NCBI RefSeq assembly: GCF_019247615.1
Contig: NZ_JAFBAT010000258.1
Location: forward strand, 1-50,890
Length of the DNA stretch: 50,890 bases
Direction of reading: 5' to 3'
Source: Mycobacterium sp.
GTDB lineage: Bacteria; Actinomycetota; Actinomycetes; Mycobacteriales; Mycobacteriaceae
Shown here: one piece after another, positions 35,012-43,053 of the stretch
How positions within the stretch are numbered: position 1 is the first letter of the stretch
Layout: each line of letters starts with the position of its first letter
Made by a program: the position numbers and the translations under genes
The notes under the pieces: model-generated
Seen by the model: the letters and a program-made list of their open reading frames with translations, nothing else
Databases searched by the model: none
Told to the model about the DNA's origin: nothing

Positions 35012-35630
35012 CTGCCCTCCCATCTACCTACCCGCATCGTGCGGGATGTCCCGGTAGCGCGCGAGGGTTGAAACCGTCCAGATCGGATATCGGAGGCGAC
35101 GCTATTGCGGGTTGCCGGTGCGGGCATCGAGCGTCAGGGTCGGTGGGAGTCGAGCCGACCAAATCGAACATTGCGCCGAGCGCGCCGGCCCGCTCGTCAA
35201 AAGAGTGTTCACCGACGCGGCCGGTGTTCCAGTTGTCCTCCTCTGTGGCGGGCGCCGACACGATCGACGAGGGTTTGCGATGGTACCAGCCGTCTTCGCG
35301 GGTGGTTGATCGTCTCGACCAGGAACCGCTGCTCGTCGGTCGGATCGGAGTAACCGGGCCGAATTGGGATTGTGCGTCAACAACTCTGGTGTCAGGCCCC
35401 TACCGCATCGAAGGAGACGTTCTCTTCGAAGAGGACCACCAGGTGCTGAATCGGGGTGGCGGGCCGAGCGGCGGGGGTCCACGGTCGGTGAACACACCGT
35501 GGCGTCAACTCACGGCGTACGCCGCCGAATGGCTGGAACGTCACCGCTGTATGACCGCTGCGTCACAAACCTTGCGAAACGGTTGCGAAACGGCGTGGCA
35601 GGGGCGGAAAAGCGCTGTCGGCGCGGCATT
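35012..35630. other. 619-bp region without a recognisable gene; possible remnant
   Basis: Between the SsuD start and the esterase start. The plus frame is open from 34966 to 35634. Part of it looks protein-like: RWYQPSSRVVDRLDQEPLLV, GRIGVTGPNWD, VSGPYRIEGDVLFEEDHQVL. However, no good start or ribosome binding site is present, and the ends of the frame look random. A GTG at 35245 could open a 129-residue product. I do not recognise the family. It may be a decayed gene, or simply the promoter region of the esterase. Confidence 0.35.
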
Positions 35631-36509
35631 ATGACGTTCGTGCCTGACCTGAACCGTCGTGCGGTACTGCGTATGGGCGCCGAGGCCAGCGCGGCAGCCG
35701 CTGGGATGTGGGCCTTGAGCGCGCTGCTGGATCCGCTCGAGCCGCAAGCGGCGCCCCAAGCCCCCGCCCCATTTGAGCCGTCGGCGGCCGGCAGCAATCT
35801 GCCGAACAGGCTGACCGGGTCGTTCATTTCGGCGGCCCGCGGCGGCGTCAAGACCAATTGGGTGATCGCATTGCCGCCCGGCCATAAGGCCGACTCCGGG
35901 GTCCTACGACCGGTGATAGCGCTGCACGGCAAAGACGGCGACGCCAACCAGATGCTGGAGGCCGGGGTCGAGGACGGACTGGCCCAACTGGTCAAGTCGG
36001 GCAAGCCGCCCATCGCGGTCGTGGGCGTCGACGGCGGCAGCAACTCCTACTGGCACCGGCGGGCCGACGGCACCGACTCGGCCGCGATGGTGCTCGAAGA
36101 GCTCTTGCCGGCGCTGTCCGCGATGGGCATGGACACCTCGCGGGTGGGCTTCCTGGGGTGGTCGATGGGTGGCTACGGTGCGCTGCACCTGGGCGCCCTG
36201 CTGGGACCGTCGAAAACCGCCGGCATCTGCGCGGTCAGCCCCGCGCTCTTCACCTCGTTCACCGGCAGCACCCCCGGGGCGTTCGACAGCTACGACGACT
36301 GGGTGCAGAACAGCGTGCTGGGCGTGCCGGCGCTGTCACAGATCCCGTTGCGGGTGGACTGCGGTACCGGCGACCGGTTCTGCTTCGCCGCCAGGCAATT
36401 CGTCAGCCAACTGAAGAAGTCCCCCGCCGGTAGCTTCGCCGCGGGCGGCCACGACATGGACTACTGGCGCGCGCAGCTGCCCGGGGAGTTGTCCTGGATG
36501 GCGACCTAA
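35631..36509 (+). CDS. Tat-exported alpha/beta-hydrolase esterase (Rv0519c-like)
   Basis: 292 residues. The N-terminus carries a twin-arginine motif (LNRRAVLRMG) and a hydrophobic stretch to residue 38. The catalytic domain has the nucleophile elbow GFLGWSMGGYGALHLGAL, an oxyanion-region VIALHGKDGD, a probable acid in RVDCGTGDRF, and the catalytic His in AAGGHDMDYWRAQL. This is the esterase D/antigen-85-like fold with an intact triad. It lies near the SGNH hydrolase and acyltransferase, as in Mtb Rv0519c-Rv0517, suggesting work on acylated envelope compounds (inference). ATG 35631 lacks a strong ribosome binding site. Confidence 0.88.
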   Translation: MTFVPDLNRRAVLRMGAEASAAAAGMWALSALLDPLEPQAAPQAPAPFEPSAAGSNLPNRLTGSFISAARGGVKTNWVIALPPGHKADSGVLRPVIALHGKDGDANQMLEAGVEDGLAQLVKSGKPPIAVVGVDGGSNSYWHRRADGTDSAAMVLEELLPALSAMGMDTSRVGFLGWSMGGYGALHLGALLGPSKTAGICAVSPALFTSFTGSTPGAFDSYDDWVQNSVLGVPALSQIPLRVDCGTGDRFCFAARQFVSQLKKSPAGSFAAGGHDMDYWRAQLPGELSWMAT

Positions 36510-36603
36510 TGACACAGATGACCGTCCGGCGACCACCGCCGCGGAATGAACCACGAACCGAATCCGTACGTCTTAATCACTGAAGGTGTTTGGAGGTTTT
36601 GAG

Positions 36604-36720
36604 ATGACCCCGCTGCTGCTGGCCTGCATCGCGGCCGCCACGCCCGTCGTCGGCGTTGGCCTGATGCACTTGCAAGCGCGCCTCGAGCAATGGGACTACG
36701 ACCGCCACGCGGAAGACTGA
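36604..36720 (+). CDS. 38-residue membrane peptide
   Basis: ATG at 36604 opens MTPLLLACIAAATPVVGVGL and then a charged tail ending in WDYDRHAED. It has one hydrophobic helix. The spacing to the ribosome binding site is ideal: GGAGG at 36592-36596, seven bases upstream. The tail looks conserved in type. It lies after the esterase gene (94-base gap) and converges on the SGNH hydrolase gene. Function unknown; a small regulator or subunit of a membrane complex is possible. Confidence 0.75.
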   Translation: MTPLLLACIAAATPVVGVGLMHLQARLEQWDYDRHAED

Positions 36721-36759
36721 ACCGCCGACCACGGTGTGCGAGGCGGGCCGATCGACCGC

Positions 36760-37452
36760 TCAGCGCGCCAACTGCATGCGAATCAATGGCGCAATCTTGT
36801 CCGCCAGGTACTGGTGCCCCGCGTCGTTGGGGTGCACGCCGTCCGGGCCGATCAGATCCGGCCGGTCGACGAACCAGCGGTCGCCGATCGGATCGACGAA
36901 CGCCGCGCCCGCTGCCCGCGCCTCGGCGTTGAGCACGTCGCGGATCTGCAGGATCGACCCGGGTACGTCGGCGGTCGGCCAGGGCGGTCCGATCACCAGA
37001 AACCTCGCCGTCCGCGCGAGGTGGCGCGCCAGATCGAAGGTTTCACGCGCTTTTCCGGCCAGCAGTCCGGGATCGACGCCGTCGTCGTTGCGGGAGCCGA
37101 AGAACACCACCAGCGCATCGTCGCGCTTGACCGCGGTGTCGGCCAGATCCTCGAAGATGCTGCCGTGATCGCCGGACACCCAGTAGCCTGCTCGGCCCTC
37201 GGCGGCCACGTCTGCCGCGATCCGTAGGCCACCCCGCGCGAGCGTTTGCCAGGTCAGGGCGGTCCACGCCTTGGGGCCCAGGCCGCCTTCGTCGGTCCCG
37301 TTGGTATAGGAGTCGCCGATCACCGCGACGTGGTTCACCCGGGGATCGAGGGTCAGCAGACCGTAGGACCGCGCCCGTACCGGATGCGCCGGGTATGCGA
37401 CGGTGCCAAGCAGAATGGCGAGGCCGGCGATGACAGTGGCCAGACGACTCAC
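36760..37452 (-). CDS. Secreted SGNH/GDSL hydrolase (Rv0518-like)
   Basis: 230 residues, near the 231 of Rv0518. Signal sequence: MSRLATVIAGLAILLGTVAY with an Ala-rich cleavage region after it. Block I with the catalytic Ser is VAVIGDSYTNGTDEGG. Block III has the Asn in FGSRNDDGVD. Block V with catalytic Asp and His is LIGPDGVHPNDAGHQYLADKI. It is an esterase or lipase acting outside the membrane. GTG 37452 has GGAGGT seven bases upstream; GTG 37464 overlaps that site. It lies downstream of the acyltransferase on the same strand, a common pairing for adding and removing acyl groups. Confidence 0.88.
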   Translation of the reverse strand: MSRLATVIAGLAILLGTVAYPAHPVRARSYGLLTLDPRVNHVAVIGDSYTNGTDEGGLGPKAWTALTWQTLARGGLRIAADVAAEGRAGYWVSGDHGSIFEDLADTAVKRDDALVVFFGSRNDDGVDPGLLAGKARETFDLARHLARTARFLVIGPPWPTADVPGSILQIRDVLNAEARAAGAAFVDPIGDRWFVDRPDLIGPDGVHPNDAGHQYLADKIAPLIRMQLAR

Positions 37453-37529
37453 TACCACCTCCACGGAAACTGCAGCGTCATTCCGATCGAAGCCGACGGA
37501 GCCTCAACCGGCAATCGCGGCCGGCGGCC

Positions 37530-37562
37530 TTGCCACGGTATTGCCATGGTATTGCCATGGCG
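37530..37562. repeat. 11-bp tandem repeat, three copies
   Basis: TTGCCACGGTA (37530), TTGCCATGGTA (37541) and TTGCCATGGCG (37552) follow one another without gaps. Two contain the palindrome CCATGG. The array lies just downstream of the acyltransferase stop and upstream of the SGNH gene. Confidence 0.8.
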
Positions 37563-38801
37563 TCACCCCGCCCGGGCCGAAACCGGTTCCAGCGCACCGT
37601 CGATCGCGTGCACCTTGGCGCTCAGCGGCTCGCGGGGCGGCACTCTTTCTTCGGCGGGTCTGACGTTGACCATCCTGCGCATCCAATGGCGAGCGGGTTC
37701 TTCGACGAAGTGGTACATCGGGATCGCCATGAGCACCACGATCGCGAGCAGGCCGATCACATTCCATTTCCACGGAGCGTCCTGCGGCACGAGAGCGAAT
37801 TGCTCGACGGCCCATCCCCAGGCGGTATGCACCAGCTCGTGAACCATGTACAGGCAGAACGAGATCTGACCGCCGTACACCATCACCCGGGTCGACAACA
37901 TCCGGGGCAGCCCGCCCATGCCGATGGCCAGCGTGATCACCAGCGGGACGAACAGCACGTCGACCACGCCGCCGCTGTCGTTCTCCACCACCCCGCTTAT
38001 CGGGTGGGCGTCGAACCAGTACAGCACGGCCACCATCGCGACCAGGAGCAACAGGGACAGGTACCCGGCAAAGAGCCGAGCGCGGTTGGTCACCCGCAGC
38101 CGGCGCACAGCGGCACAGGCCAGCGCGCCGGCGGTGAACTGGGTGACGATTCGTGGCAGCCAGCTCCACGGGGTGTAGAAGTGGCCGCTGGCCAGCAGCA
38201 TCACCACCGGCGGCAACGATGCCGCGAAGGCCAGCATCATCAGGGTCCGCGCCCGCGTCGCCTGCTTCATCCGCAGCACCACCAGCACCAGCACGCCGAA
38301 AAGCAGGTAGGCGAGCCATTCGGCGCTGATCGACCAGGCCGGGCCATCCCAGCTGGAGTCATCGAAGAACGGCACGAACCACAGCTGCACCAGCAGGACC
38401 TGGCGCACGTAGCTGACGGCGGTGAGCTGACCGGCCGCCGGCGACGGCACGTGACCGACGTGCAGCGTGAAGATCACCCACAGCGCGGCGAGGTGCAGCG
38501 TGACCAGGTACACGGGCCACACCCTGGCCAGCCGCAGCCACAGGAAGTGCAGGGTGGCCCGCGTCGACCACGACCGGCCCATGCGGTCGAGGTAGTTCCA
38601 GGTCAGCACGAAGCCACTGAGGATGAAGAACAGGTCGACGCCCTGGGCGCCGCAATTGAGCGCCGGCGCGAGCGCGTCGCGGAGCTCCGGCGACGCGTCG
38701 CCGAGCATCGGGCGAAAGTGAAACAGCACCACCCACAGCGCGGCGATCAACCGAAGCCCGGTCAGGGCCTTGATCTCACCCTTGATCTCTCCGGTGCGCA
38801 C
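37563..38801 (-). CDS. Acyltransferase-3 family membrane protein (Rv0517-like)
   Basis: About 412 residues with ten hydrophobic segments. The start of the domain is IKALTGLRLIAALWVVLFHF, with the family His in VLFHFRPML; then GAQGVDLFFILSGFVLTWNY and RLARVWPVYLVTLHLAALWV. This family moves acyl groups across the membrane onto sugars, lipids or peptidoglycan. GTG 38801 is tentative; the frame is open to 38891 but that stretch looks less conserved. It is probably co-transcribed with the downstream SGNH hydrolase. Confidence 0.88.
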   Translation of the reverse strand: MRTGEIKGEIKALTGLRLIAALWVVLFHFRPMLGDASPELRDALAPALNCGAQGVDLFFILSGFVLTWNYLDRMGRSWSTRATLHFLWLRLARVWPVYLVTLHLAALWVIFTLHVGHVPSPAAGQLTAVSYVRQVLLVQLWFVPFFDDSSWDGPAWSISAEWLAYLLFGVLVLVVLRMKQATRARTLMMLAFAASLPPVVMLLASGHFYTPWSWLPRIVTQFTAGALACAAVRRLRVTNRARLFAGYLSLLLLVAMVAVLYWFDAHPISGVVENDSGGVVDVLFVPLVITLAIGMGGLPRMLSTRVMVYGGQISFCLYMVHELVHTAWGWAVEQFALVPQDAPWKWNVIGLLAIVVLMAIPMYHFVEEPARHWMRRMVNVRPAEERVPPREPLSAKVHAIDGALEPVSARAG

Positions 38802-39114
38802 GGGCCATTTCTTTCCGTCTGGACTGCTGCTTCGGACACCTGCCGGCCCGGCCGAGCGGGCGACGTCACCACGTTCCAAGCCACGTCCCAAGCCCCCCGA
38901 CTGAGCAACTGGCAGCGATCGAAGCCTAACAGCGGATTGTCACCGAGTGGGGGACGGCGGTGGCGTGGCTCGCCGGTGATGCCTGGCACCGACGTTGCCC
39001 GGCCTGAGGGAAACACCCCGAAAATCGCTTCTTAGCAAAGAGTTAGACGCGGCTTTCGGTCTCCTTAGTTTTCCCAGGCACCGTTGACGATACGAACGGG
39101 GAACGGGGCTGCTG
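38802..39114. other. Divergent intergenic region, acyltransferase and STAS gene
   Basis: 313 bp between two divergent starts. I looked for sigma-F type (GTTT-GGGTA) and ECF type elements and saw no convincing match. TTGACG at 39083-39088 lies too close to the STAS start to be its -35 unless the mRNA starts inside the gene. No hairpin of note. The left 90 bases may be coding if the acyltransferase starts at 38891. Confidence 0.5.
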
Positions 39115-39552
39115 ATGACCATAGCGAACGTCGCGACTCGACAGGGGAACGCCACCTTCGACTGCAGTGGCGCCCAGATCCGGGCCCACTGCCGTCATCT
39201 GGCGACCGTGGTGACCATCCGCGGCGAAATCAACGCCGTCAACGCCGAGCCCGCTACCGAATACATCCGGCGCTTCCTGCACGGGAGCAACCCGTTGGTG
39301 CTTGACCTGAGCGGCGTCACTCACTTTGCTGCGGAGGGTATCTCGTTCCTGCACGGAGTCGACGACGACTGCCGCGCCGCCGGCGTGGAGTGGACATTGG
39401 TCGCGAGCCCCGCGGTCATCGAGTTGCTCGGCGACGGCTGGGACGAGCTGTTCCCGTCTGTCCGCTCGGTGCCCCAGGCGCTCCGCGACCTCGCCGATGC
39501 CATCATCGACCGCCGTCAGCTGGTACTGCCGCTGATCAAGAAGACGGCCTAG
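39115..39552 (+). CDS. STAS-domain anti-sigma-factor antagonist (Rv0516c-like)
   Basis: 145 residues. STAS fold: VVTIRGEINAVNAEPATEYI, then NPLVLDLSGVTHFAAEGISF, then VEWTLVASPAVIELL, and a C-terminal helix ending in RRQLVLPLIKKTA. As I recall Mtb Rv0516c is an osmotically regulated sigma-factor network protein phosphorylated by PknD on Thr2; Thr2 is present here (MTIANV). At the classical SpoIIAA phospho-Ser site the sequence is FAAEG instead of DSSG, so the acceptor Ser is replaced by Glu. The 3' end overlaps the convergent membrane gene by 17 bases. The Mtb repeat gene Rv0515 is absent next to it. Confidence 0.9.
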   Translation: MTIANVATRQGNATFDCSGAQIRAHCRHLATVVTIRGEINAVNAEPATEYIRRFLHGSNPLVLDLSGVTHFAAEGISFLHGVDDDCRAAGVEWTLVASPAVIELLGDGWDELFPSVRSVPQALRDLADAIIDRRQLVLPLIKKTA

Positions 39553-39793
39553 CGTTCGCCTGCCGCCACAGCCTGGCGACACCGAGAACCTCCAGGACTC
39601 CGGCGATCGTGATCAACACCAACGTCGCCAGCAGCAGCCGCGGGTGGTAAACCAGCGACGTGGTGACCGGCTGGCCGTCGGCGACGGGCGCGACGGTCAC
39701 GGTGTGACGTGCGTGGGCCCAGCACACGGCCGCGCCGGCCAGCGCGACGAGGGCGAAGGCGAGTTCGATCCAGGCGCGGTATCGGGCGATCAC
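39536..39793 (-). CDS. Small membrane protein (Rv0514-like)
   Basis: 85 residues with two hydrophobic segments, WIELAFALVALAGAAVCWAH and HPRLLLATLVLITIAGVLEV, joined by a short polar loop. ATG 39793 overlaps the upstream stop by four bases (ATGA), making it the last gene of the haem operon. Its 3' end overlaps the STAS gene. Function unknown. Confidence 0.82.
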   Translation of the reverse strand: MIARYRAWIELAFALVALAGAAVCWAHARHTVTVAPVADGQPVTTSLVYHPRLLLATLVLITIAGVLEVLGVARLWRQANARPSS

Positions 39794-40356
39794 GACAGCG
39801 GCCCGTCGTCGAGATCCTGGCCACGGTCGTCCTCGTTGATATCTGACCCGGCGGGCTCCACCCGCTCCTGGACCAGCGGGGTCAGCGCCGCCCGCAGCTC
39901 GCGGTGGCGACGCGCCCAGGCCTGGGCGGTGCGGCCCTGGGTGAGTTTGAGGCCGATCCCGATCCGGCGGCGCGGTACGCCCACCAATTCGCCCAGTGCC
40001 CGCGCCGACTGCCAGCCGGCCAGCTCCTTCCCGGAAGCCTCGTGGTTCTCGGCCTCCGGGTAAACCTTGACGATCTCGCGTACCAGCAGGGTTTCGGTGC
40101 CCTGGCGCAGGGCCTCATCGGTCAACTCGACCGAGACATGGATCCGGGCCGCCTTCACCTGCAGTGCCACGAACCCGGACACCAGCACCAGGAAGATCAG
40201 CGGGACCACGAACGACACCGGGGCACCGCTCCACACTTCGATCAGGATCATCGACGCCGCCGACAGCGGGCCAAGCAGCACCCACCACCAACTGGCGCCG
40301 GGCTCATAGAACAACGGCTTCGGCTCGGCGCCCCTCGCTGTGGTCTCTGGTGTCAA
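39790..40356 (-). CDS. DUF3093 membrane protein (Rv0513-like)
   Basis: 188 residues from TTG 40356. LFYEPGASWWWVLLGPLSAA then VSFVVPLIFLVLVSGFVALQ give two transmembrane helices, followed by a cytoplasmic beta-rich part (VSVELTDEALRQGTETLLVR) and an acidic tail. This matches DUF3093, conserved in actinobacteria. The frame is open to 40425, but that part lies inside hemB; TTG 40356 lies 13 bases after the hemB stop and gives a length near Mtb Rv0513. Function unknown; operon position suggests a membrane task linked to haem. Confidence 0.83.
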   Translation of the reverse strand: MTPETTARGAEPKPLFYEPGASWWWVLLGPLSAASMILIEVWSGAPVSFVVPLIFLVLVSGFVALQVKAARIHVSVELTDEALRQGTETLLVREIVKVYPEAENHEASGKELAGWQSARALGELVGVPRRRIGIGLKLTQGRTAQAWARRHRELRAALTPLVQERVEPAGSDINEDDRGQDLDDGPLS

Positions 40357-40369
40357 GGCAAGTTCCGTT

Positions 40370-41359
40370 TCACGAAAGCCAGGCAGCCGCATCCGCGGCC
40401 CAGTAAGTGAGCACAATATCCGCACCGGCGCGCCGGATGCTCGTCAACGACTCCAGCGCCGCGGCGCGGCCGTCGATCCAATTGTTCCCGGCGGCAGCAC
40501 AAATCATCGCGTACTCGCCCGAGACCTGATAGGCGGCCACGGGCACCGGCGAAATCGCGGCCGCCGCCGACACAATGTCCAGGTATCCCAACGCGGGTTT
40601 GACCATCACGATGTCGGCGCCCTCGTCGAGGTCGAGCCGGACCTCCCGGACGGCCTCCCGGACATTCCCCGGGTCCTGCTGGTAGGTGCGCCGGTCCCCC
40701 GCGAGGCTAGAGCTCACGGCGTCGCGGAACGGCCCGTACAACGCCGAGGCGAACTTCGCTGCGTAGGCCAGAATCGCCACATCGCTGTAGCCGGCGGCGT
40801 CCAGTCCGTCGCGGATCGCGGCCACCTGGCCGTCCATCATCCCGCTCGGCCCCACCACGTGCGCGCCCGACTCAGCTTGGGCAACAGCCAGTTTCACGTA
40901 CCGAGCCAACGTGGCGTCGTTGTCCACCCGGCCCCTGGCATCCAGGACCCCGCAATGCCCGTGGTCGGTGAACTCGTCCAGGCAGGTGTCGGCCATCAAG
41001 ACCGTGGCGTCGCCGAGATCCTTGGACAGGTCGCGCAGTGCGACATTGAGAATGCCTTCGGGGTCGGTGCCGGCCGAGCCGGTGGGGTCCTTGTCCTGCT
41101 CGCGGGGCACGCCGAACAGCATCAACCCGCCAACCCCGGCGCCGACGGCGTCGGCGGCGGCGCCGCGCAACGAATCCCTGGTGTGCTGAACCACGTTCGG
41201 CATGGAGGGAATCGGCCGGGGTTCCCCGATACCGTCGGCCTCAGCGCTAATGAACATCGGCAGCACCAAATGCCTTGGCTCCAAAGAGGTTTGCGCTACC
41301 AAGCGCCGCAATGCCGATGTCGAGCGGAGCCGTCGCGGACGCTGCCGCGGAAACGCCAC
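40370..41359 (-). CDS. hemB: Delta-aminolevulinic acid dehydratase (porphobilinogen synthase) HemB
   Basis: 329 residues, the Mtb length. It condenses two 5-aminolevulinates to porphobilinogen. The Zn-binding stretch is LMADTCLDEFTDHGHCGVLD. The two active-site lysines are in AILAYAAKFASALYGPFRDA and in VMVKPALGYLDIV (Schiff base). LRRLVAQTSLEPRHLVLPMF is the N-terminal arm of the octamer. GTG 41359 overlaps the hemD stop by one base (TAGTG), so translation is coupled. Confidence 0.97.
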   Translation of the reverse strand: MAFPRQRPRRLRSTSALRRLVAQTSLEPRHLVLPMFISAEADGIGEPRPIPSMPNVVQHTRDSLRGAAADAVGAGVGGLMLFGVPREQDKDPTGSAGTDPEGILNVALRDLSKDLGDATVLMADTCLDEFTDHGHCGVLDARGRVDNDATLARYVKLAVAQAESGAHVVGPSGMMDGQVAAIRDGLDAAGYSDVAILAYAAKFASALYGPFRDAVSSSLAGDRRTYQQDPGNVREAVREVRLDLDEGADIVMVKPALGYLDIVSAAAAISPVPVAAYQVSGEYAMICAAAGNNWIDGRAAALESLTSIRRAGADIVLTYWAADAAAWLS

Positions 41360-43032
41360 TAGCGCCTGCGGCTCTTCTTGCGCGGCGGCGGCAGCGCACC
41401 CTCGGCGCGCAGCCGTGCGGCGTGTTCGGCCAGCGCGTCGACCAGTGGGCCGACGGCGGCGGTGTCGGGCTGAACGTCCACCCGCAGACCGAACTCCGCG
41501 GCGGTCTCGGCGGTCTTCGGGCCGATGCAGGCGATGATCGTGCGCGCATGAGGCTTACCGGCGATGCCCACCAGGTTTCGCACGGTGGAGCTGGAGGTGA
41601 AGCACACCGCATCGAAGCCGCCCGTCTTGATCATCTCGCGGGTCGCCGCGGGCGGCGGCGCCGCGCGGACGGTGCGGTACGCGGTGACATCCTCAATCTC
41701 CCAGCCGCGCTCGCGCAGCCCCTCCGCCAACGTCTCCGTGGCGATGTCGGCCCGAGGCAGCAGGACGCGGTTCACCGGGTCGAAAACGCTGTCGTAGGGC
41801 GGGAAGTCGTCCAGCAGACCGAGCGATGACTGTTCGCCCGCCGGCACCAGCTCCGGGCTTATTCCGAAGGCGCGGACCCGGTCGGCCGTTGACTCGCCGA
41901 CGCAGGCGATCTTCACGCCGGAGAACGCGCGGGCGTCCAGGCCGAACTCGCCGAACTTCTCCCACACCGCGCGCACCGCGTTGGTGGAGGTGAACACCAC
42001 CCACTGGAAGCGGCCGTCGACCAGGCCCTTGACCGCCCGTTCCATCTGAGCGGGGCTGCGGGGCGGTTCGACGGCGATGGTCGGCACCTCGATCGGCAGC
42101 GCGCCGTACGACGTCAGACGTTCGCTCATCTCGCCGGCCTGGTCCTTGGTCCGGGGCACCAGCACGGTCCAGCCGTAAAGTTCGCGGCTTTCCCACCAGT
42201 TCAGCTTCGCGCGGCTGGCCACCGTCCTGCCGATGGTCACCACCAACGGCCCGGCCGCCACAACCCCGTCGGTGCCGCCCAGAACGGCCGGATCGGTCAG
42301 GCCGTGCAGTGTGGTCTCGACCGACCGCTGCTGGCAGGTGGTGCCCCGCGCGGTGACCACGCACGGGGTGGTCTCGGCCAGTTCGTGCTCGATCAGGGCG
42401 CGGGCGGCGTCGGCCAGGTGCGACGCGGTGGCCTGCAGGATCAGCGGGCCCGGGGCCGCGGCCAGCGCCTCCCAGTCGGTGTCGCCGCGCACGTCGGCAA
42501 CCGTGTGCGACGAGCCGAGCGGCAGCCCGGCATAGGTGGGGACGGCGCTGGTGGGTGCCAGGCCCGGCACGATCTCGATGTGCAGGTGACTGCGCGCGAC
42601 GGCGTTCACCTCGGTGATGACGGCGTCGAGCGTCAGCGGGTCGCCGGCCACCAGCCGCACCACGTCCGCGCCAGAGCGGGCCTCCGCGGTGAGCGTCTTC
42701 GCGACTTCGGCGGGTTCGCCCAGCGCGGGGCGGATGTCGGCACCGCCGGAAATCACCGTGGGCGCGGGGCGGCCGGTATCCCCTTCGGCGGCGCCTTCGG
42801 CCGCGGTGGCGACCGGACCCGCCGGCGCCGGGCCGGAGACCGGCGGGAGGTCCTTGCCGATCAGCGCCAGCACGGGCTCCGGCACGTCGGGGTCGGTGAA
42901 TACCAGGGCGGCGTTGGCAAGCACGGTGGCCGCCCGCGTCGTCAACAATCCCGGGTCACCCGGACCGGAACCCACGAACGTGATGCGGCCCGGCCTCGGC
43001 TTACGCCCTCGCGCGGTTGGCTGGCGAGTCAT
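41359..43032 (-). CDS. hemD: Fused SUMT-like / uroporphyrinogen-III synthase HemD
   Basis: 557 residues, like Mtb Rv0511. Residues 1-240 resemble uroporphyrinogen-III C-methyltransferase: RITFVGSGPGDPGLLTTRAA (SAM site) and LHIEIVPGLAPTSAVPTYAG. The usual LKGGDPFIFGRG motif is altered to VRLVAGDPLTLD, and an Ala/Gly-rich insert is present, so methyltransferase activity is doubtful. Residues about 265-545 are HemD, which closes and inverts ring D: LYGWTVLVPRTKDQAGEMSE, FQWVVFTSTNAVRAVWEKFG, KIACVGESTADRVRAFGI, CFTSSSTVRNLVGIAG. ATG 43032 follows GGGAG at seven bases. Confidence 0.93.
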   Translation of the reverse strand: MTRQPTARGRKPRPGRITFVGSGPGDPGLLTTRAATVLANAALVFTDPDVPEPVLALIGKDLPPVSGPAPAGPVATAAEGAAEGDTGRPAPTVISGGADIRPALGEPAEVAKTLTAEARSGADVVRLVAGDPLTLDAVITEVNAVARSHLHIEIVPGLAPTSAVPTYAGLPLGSSHTVADVRGDTDWEALAAAPGPLILQATASHLADAARALIEHELAETTPCVVTARGTTCQQRSVETTLHGLTDPAVLGGTDGVVAAGPLVVTIGRTVASRAKLNWWESRELYGWTVLVPRTKDQAGEMSERLTSYGALPIEVPTIAVEPPRSPAQMERAVKGLVDGRFQWVVFTSTNAVRAVWEKFGEFGLDARAFSGVKIACVGESTADRVRAFGISPELVPAGEQSSLGLLDDFPPYDSVFDPVNRVLLPRADIATETLAEGLRERGWEIEDVTAYRTVRAAPPPAATREMIKTGGFDAVCFTSSSTVRNLVGIAGKPHARTIIACIGPKTAETAAEFGLRVDVQPDTAAVGPLVDALAEHAARLRAEGALPPPRKKSRRR

Positions 43033-43053
43033 TGTCGCTCCCAATCATTCCTG

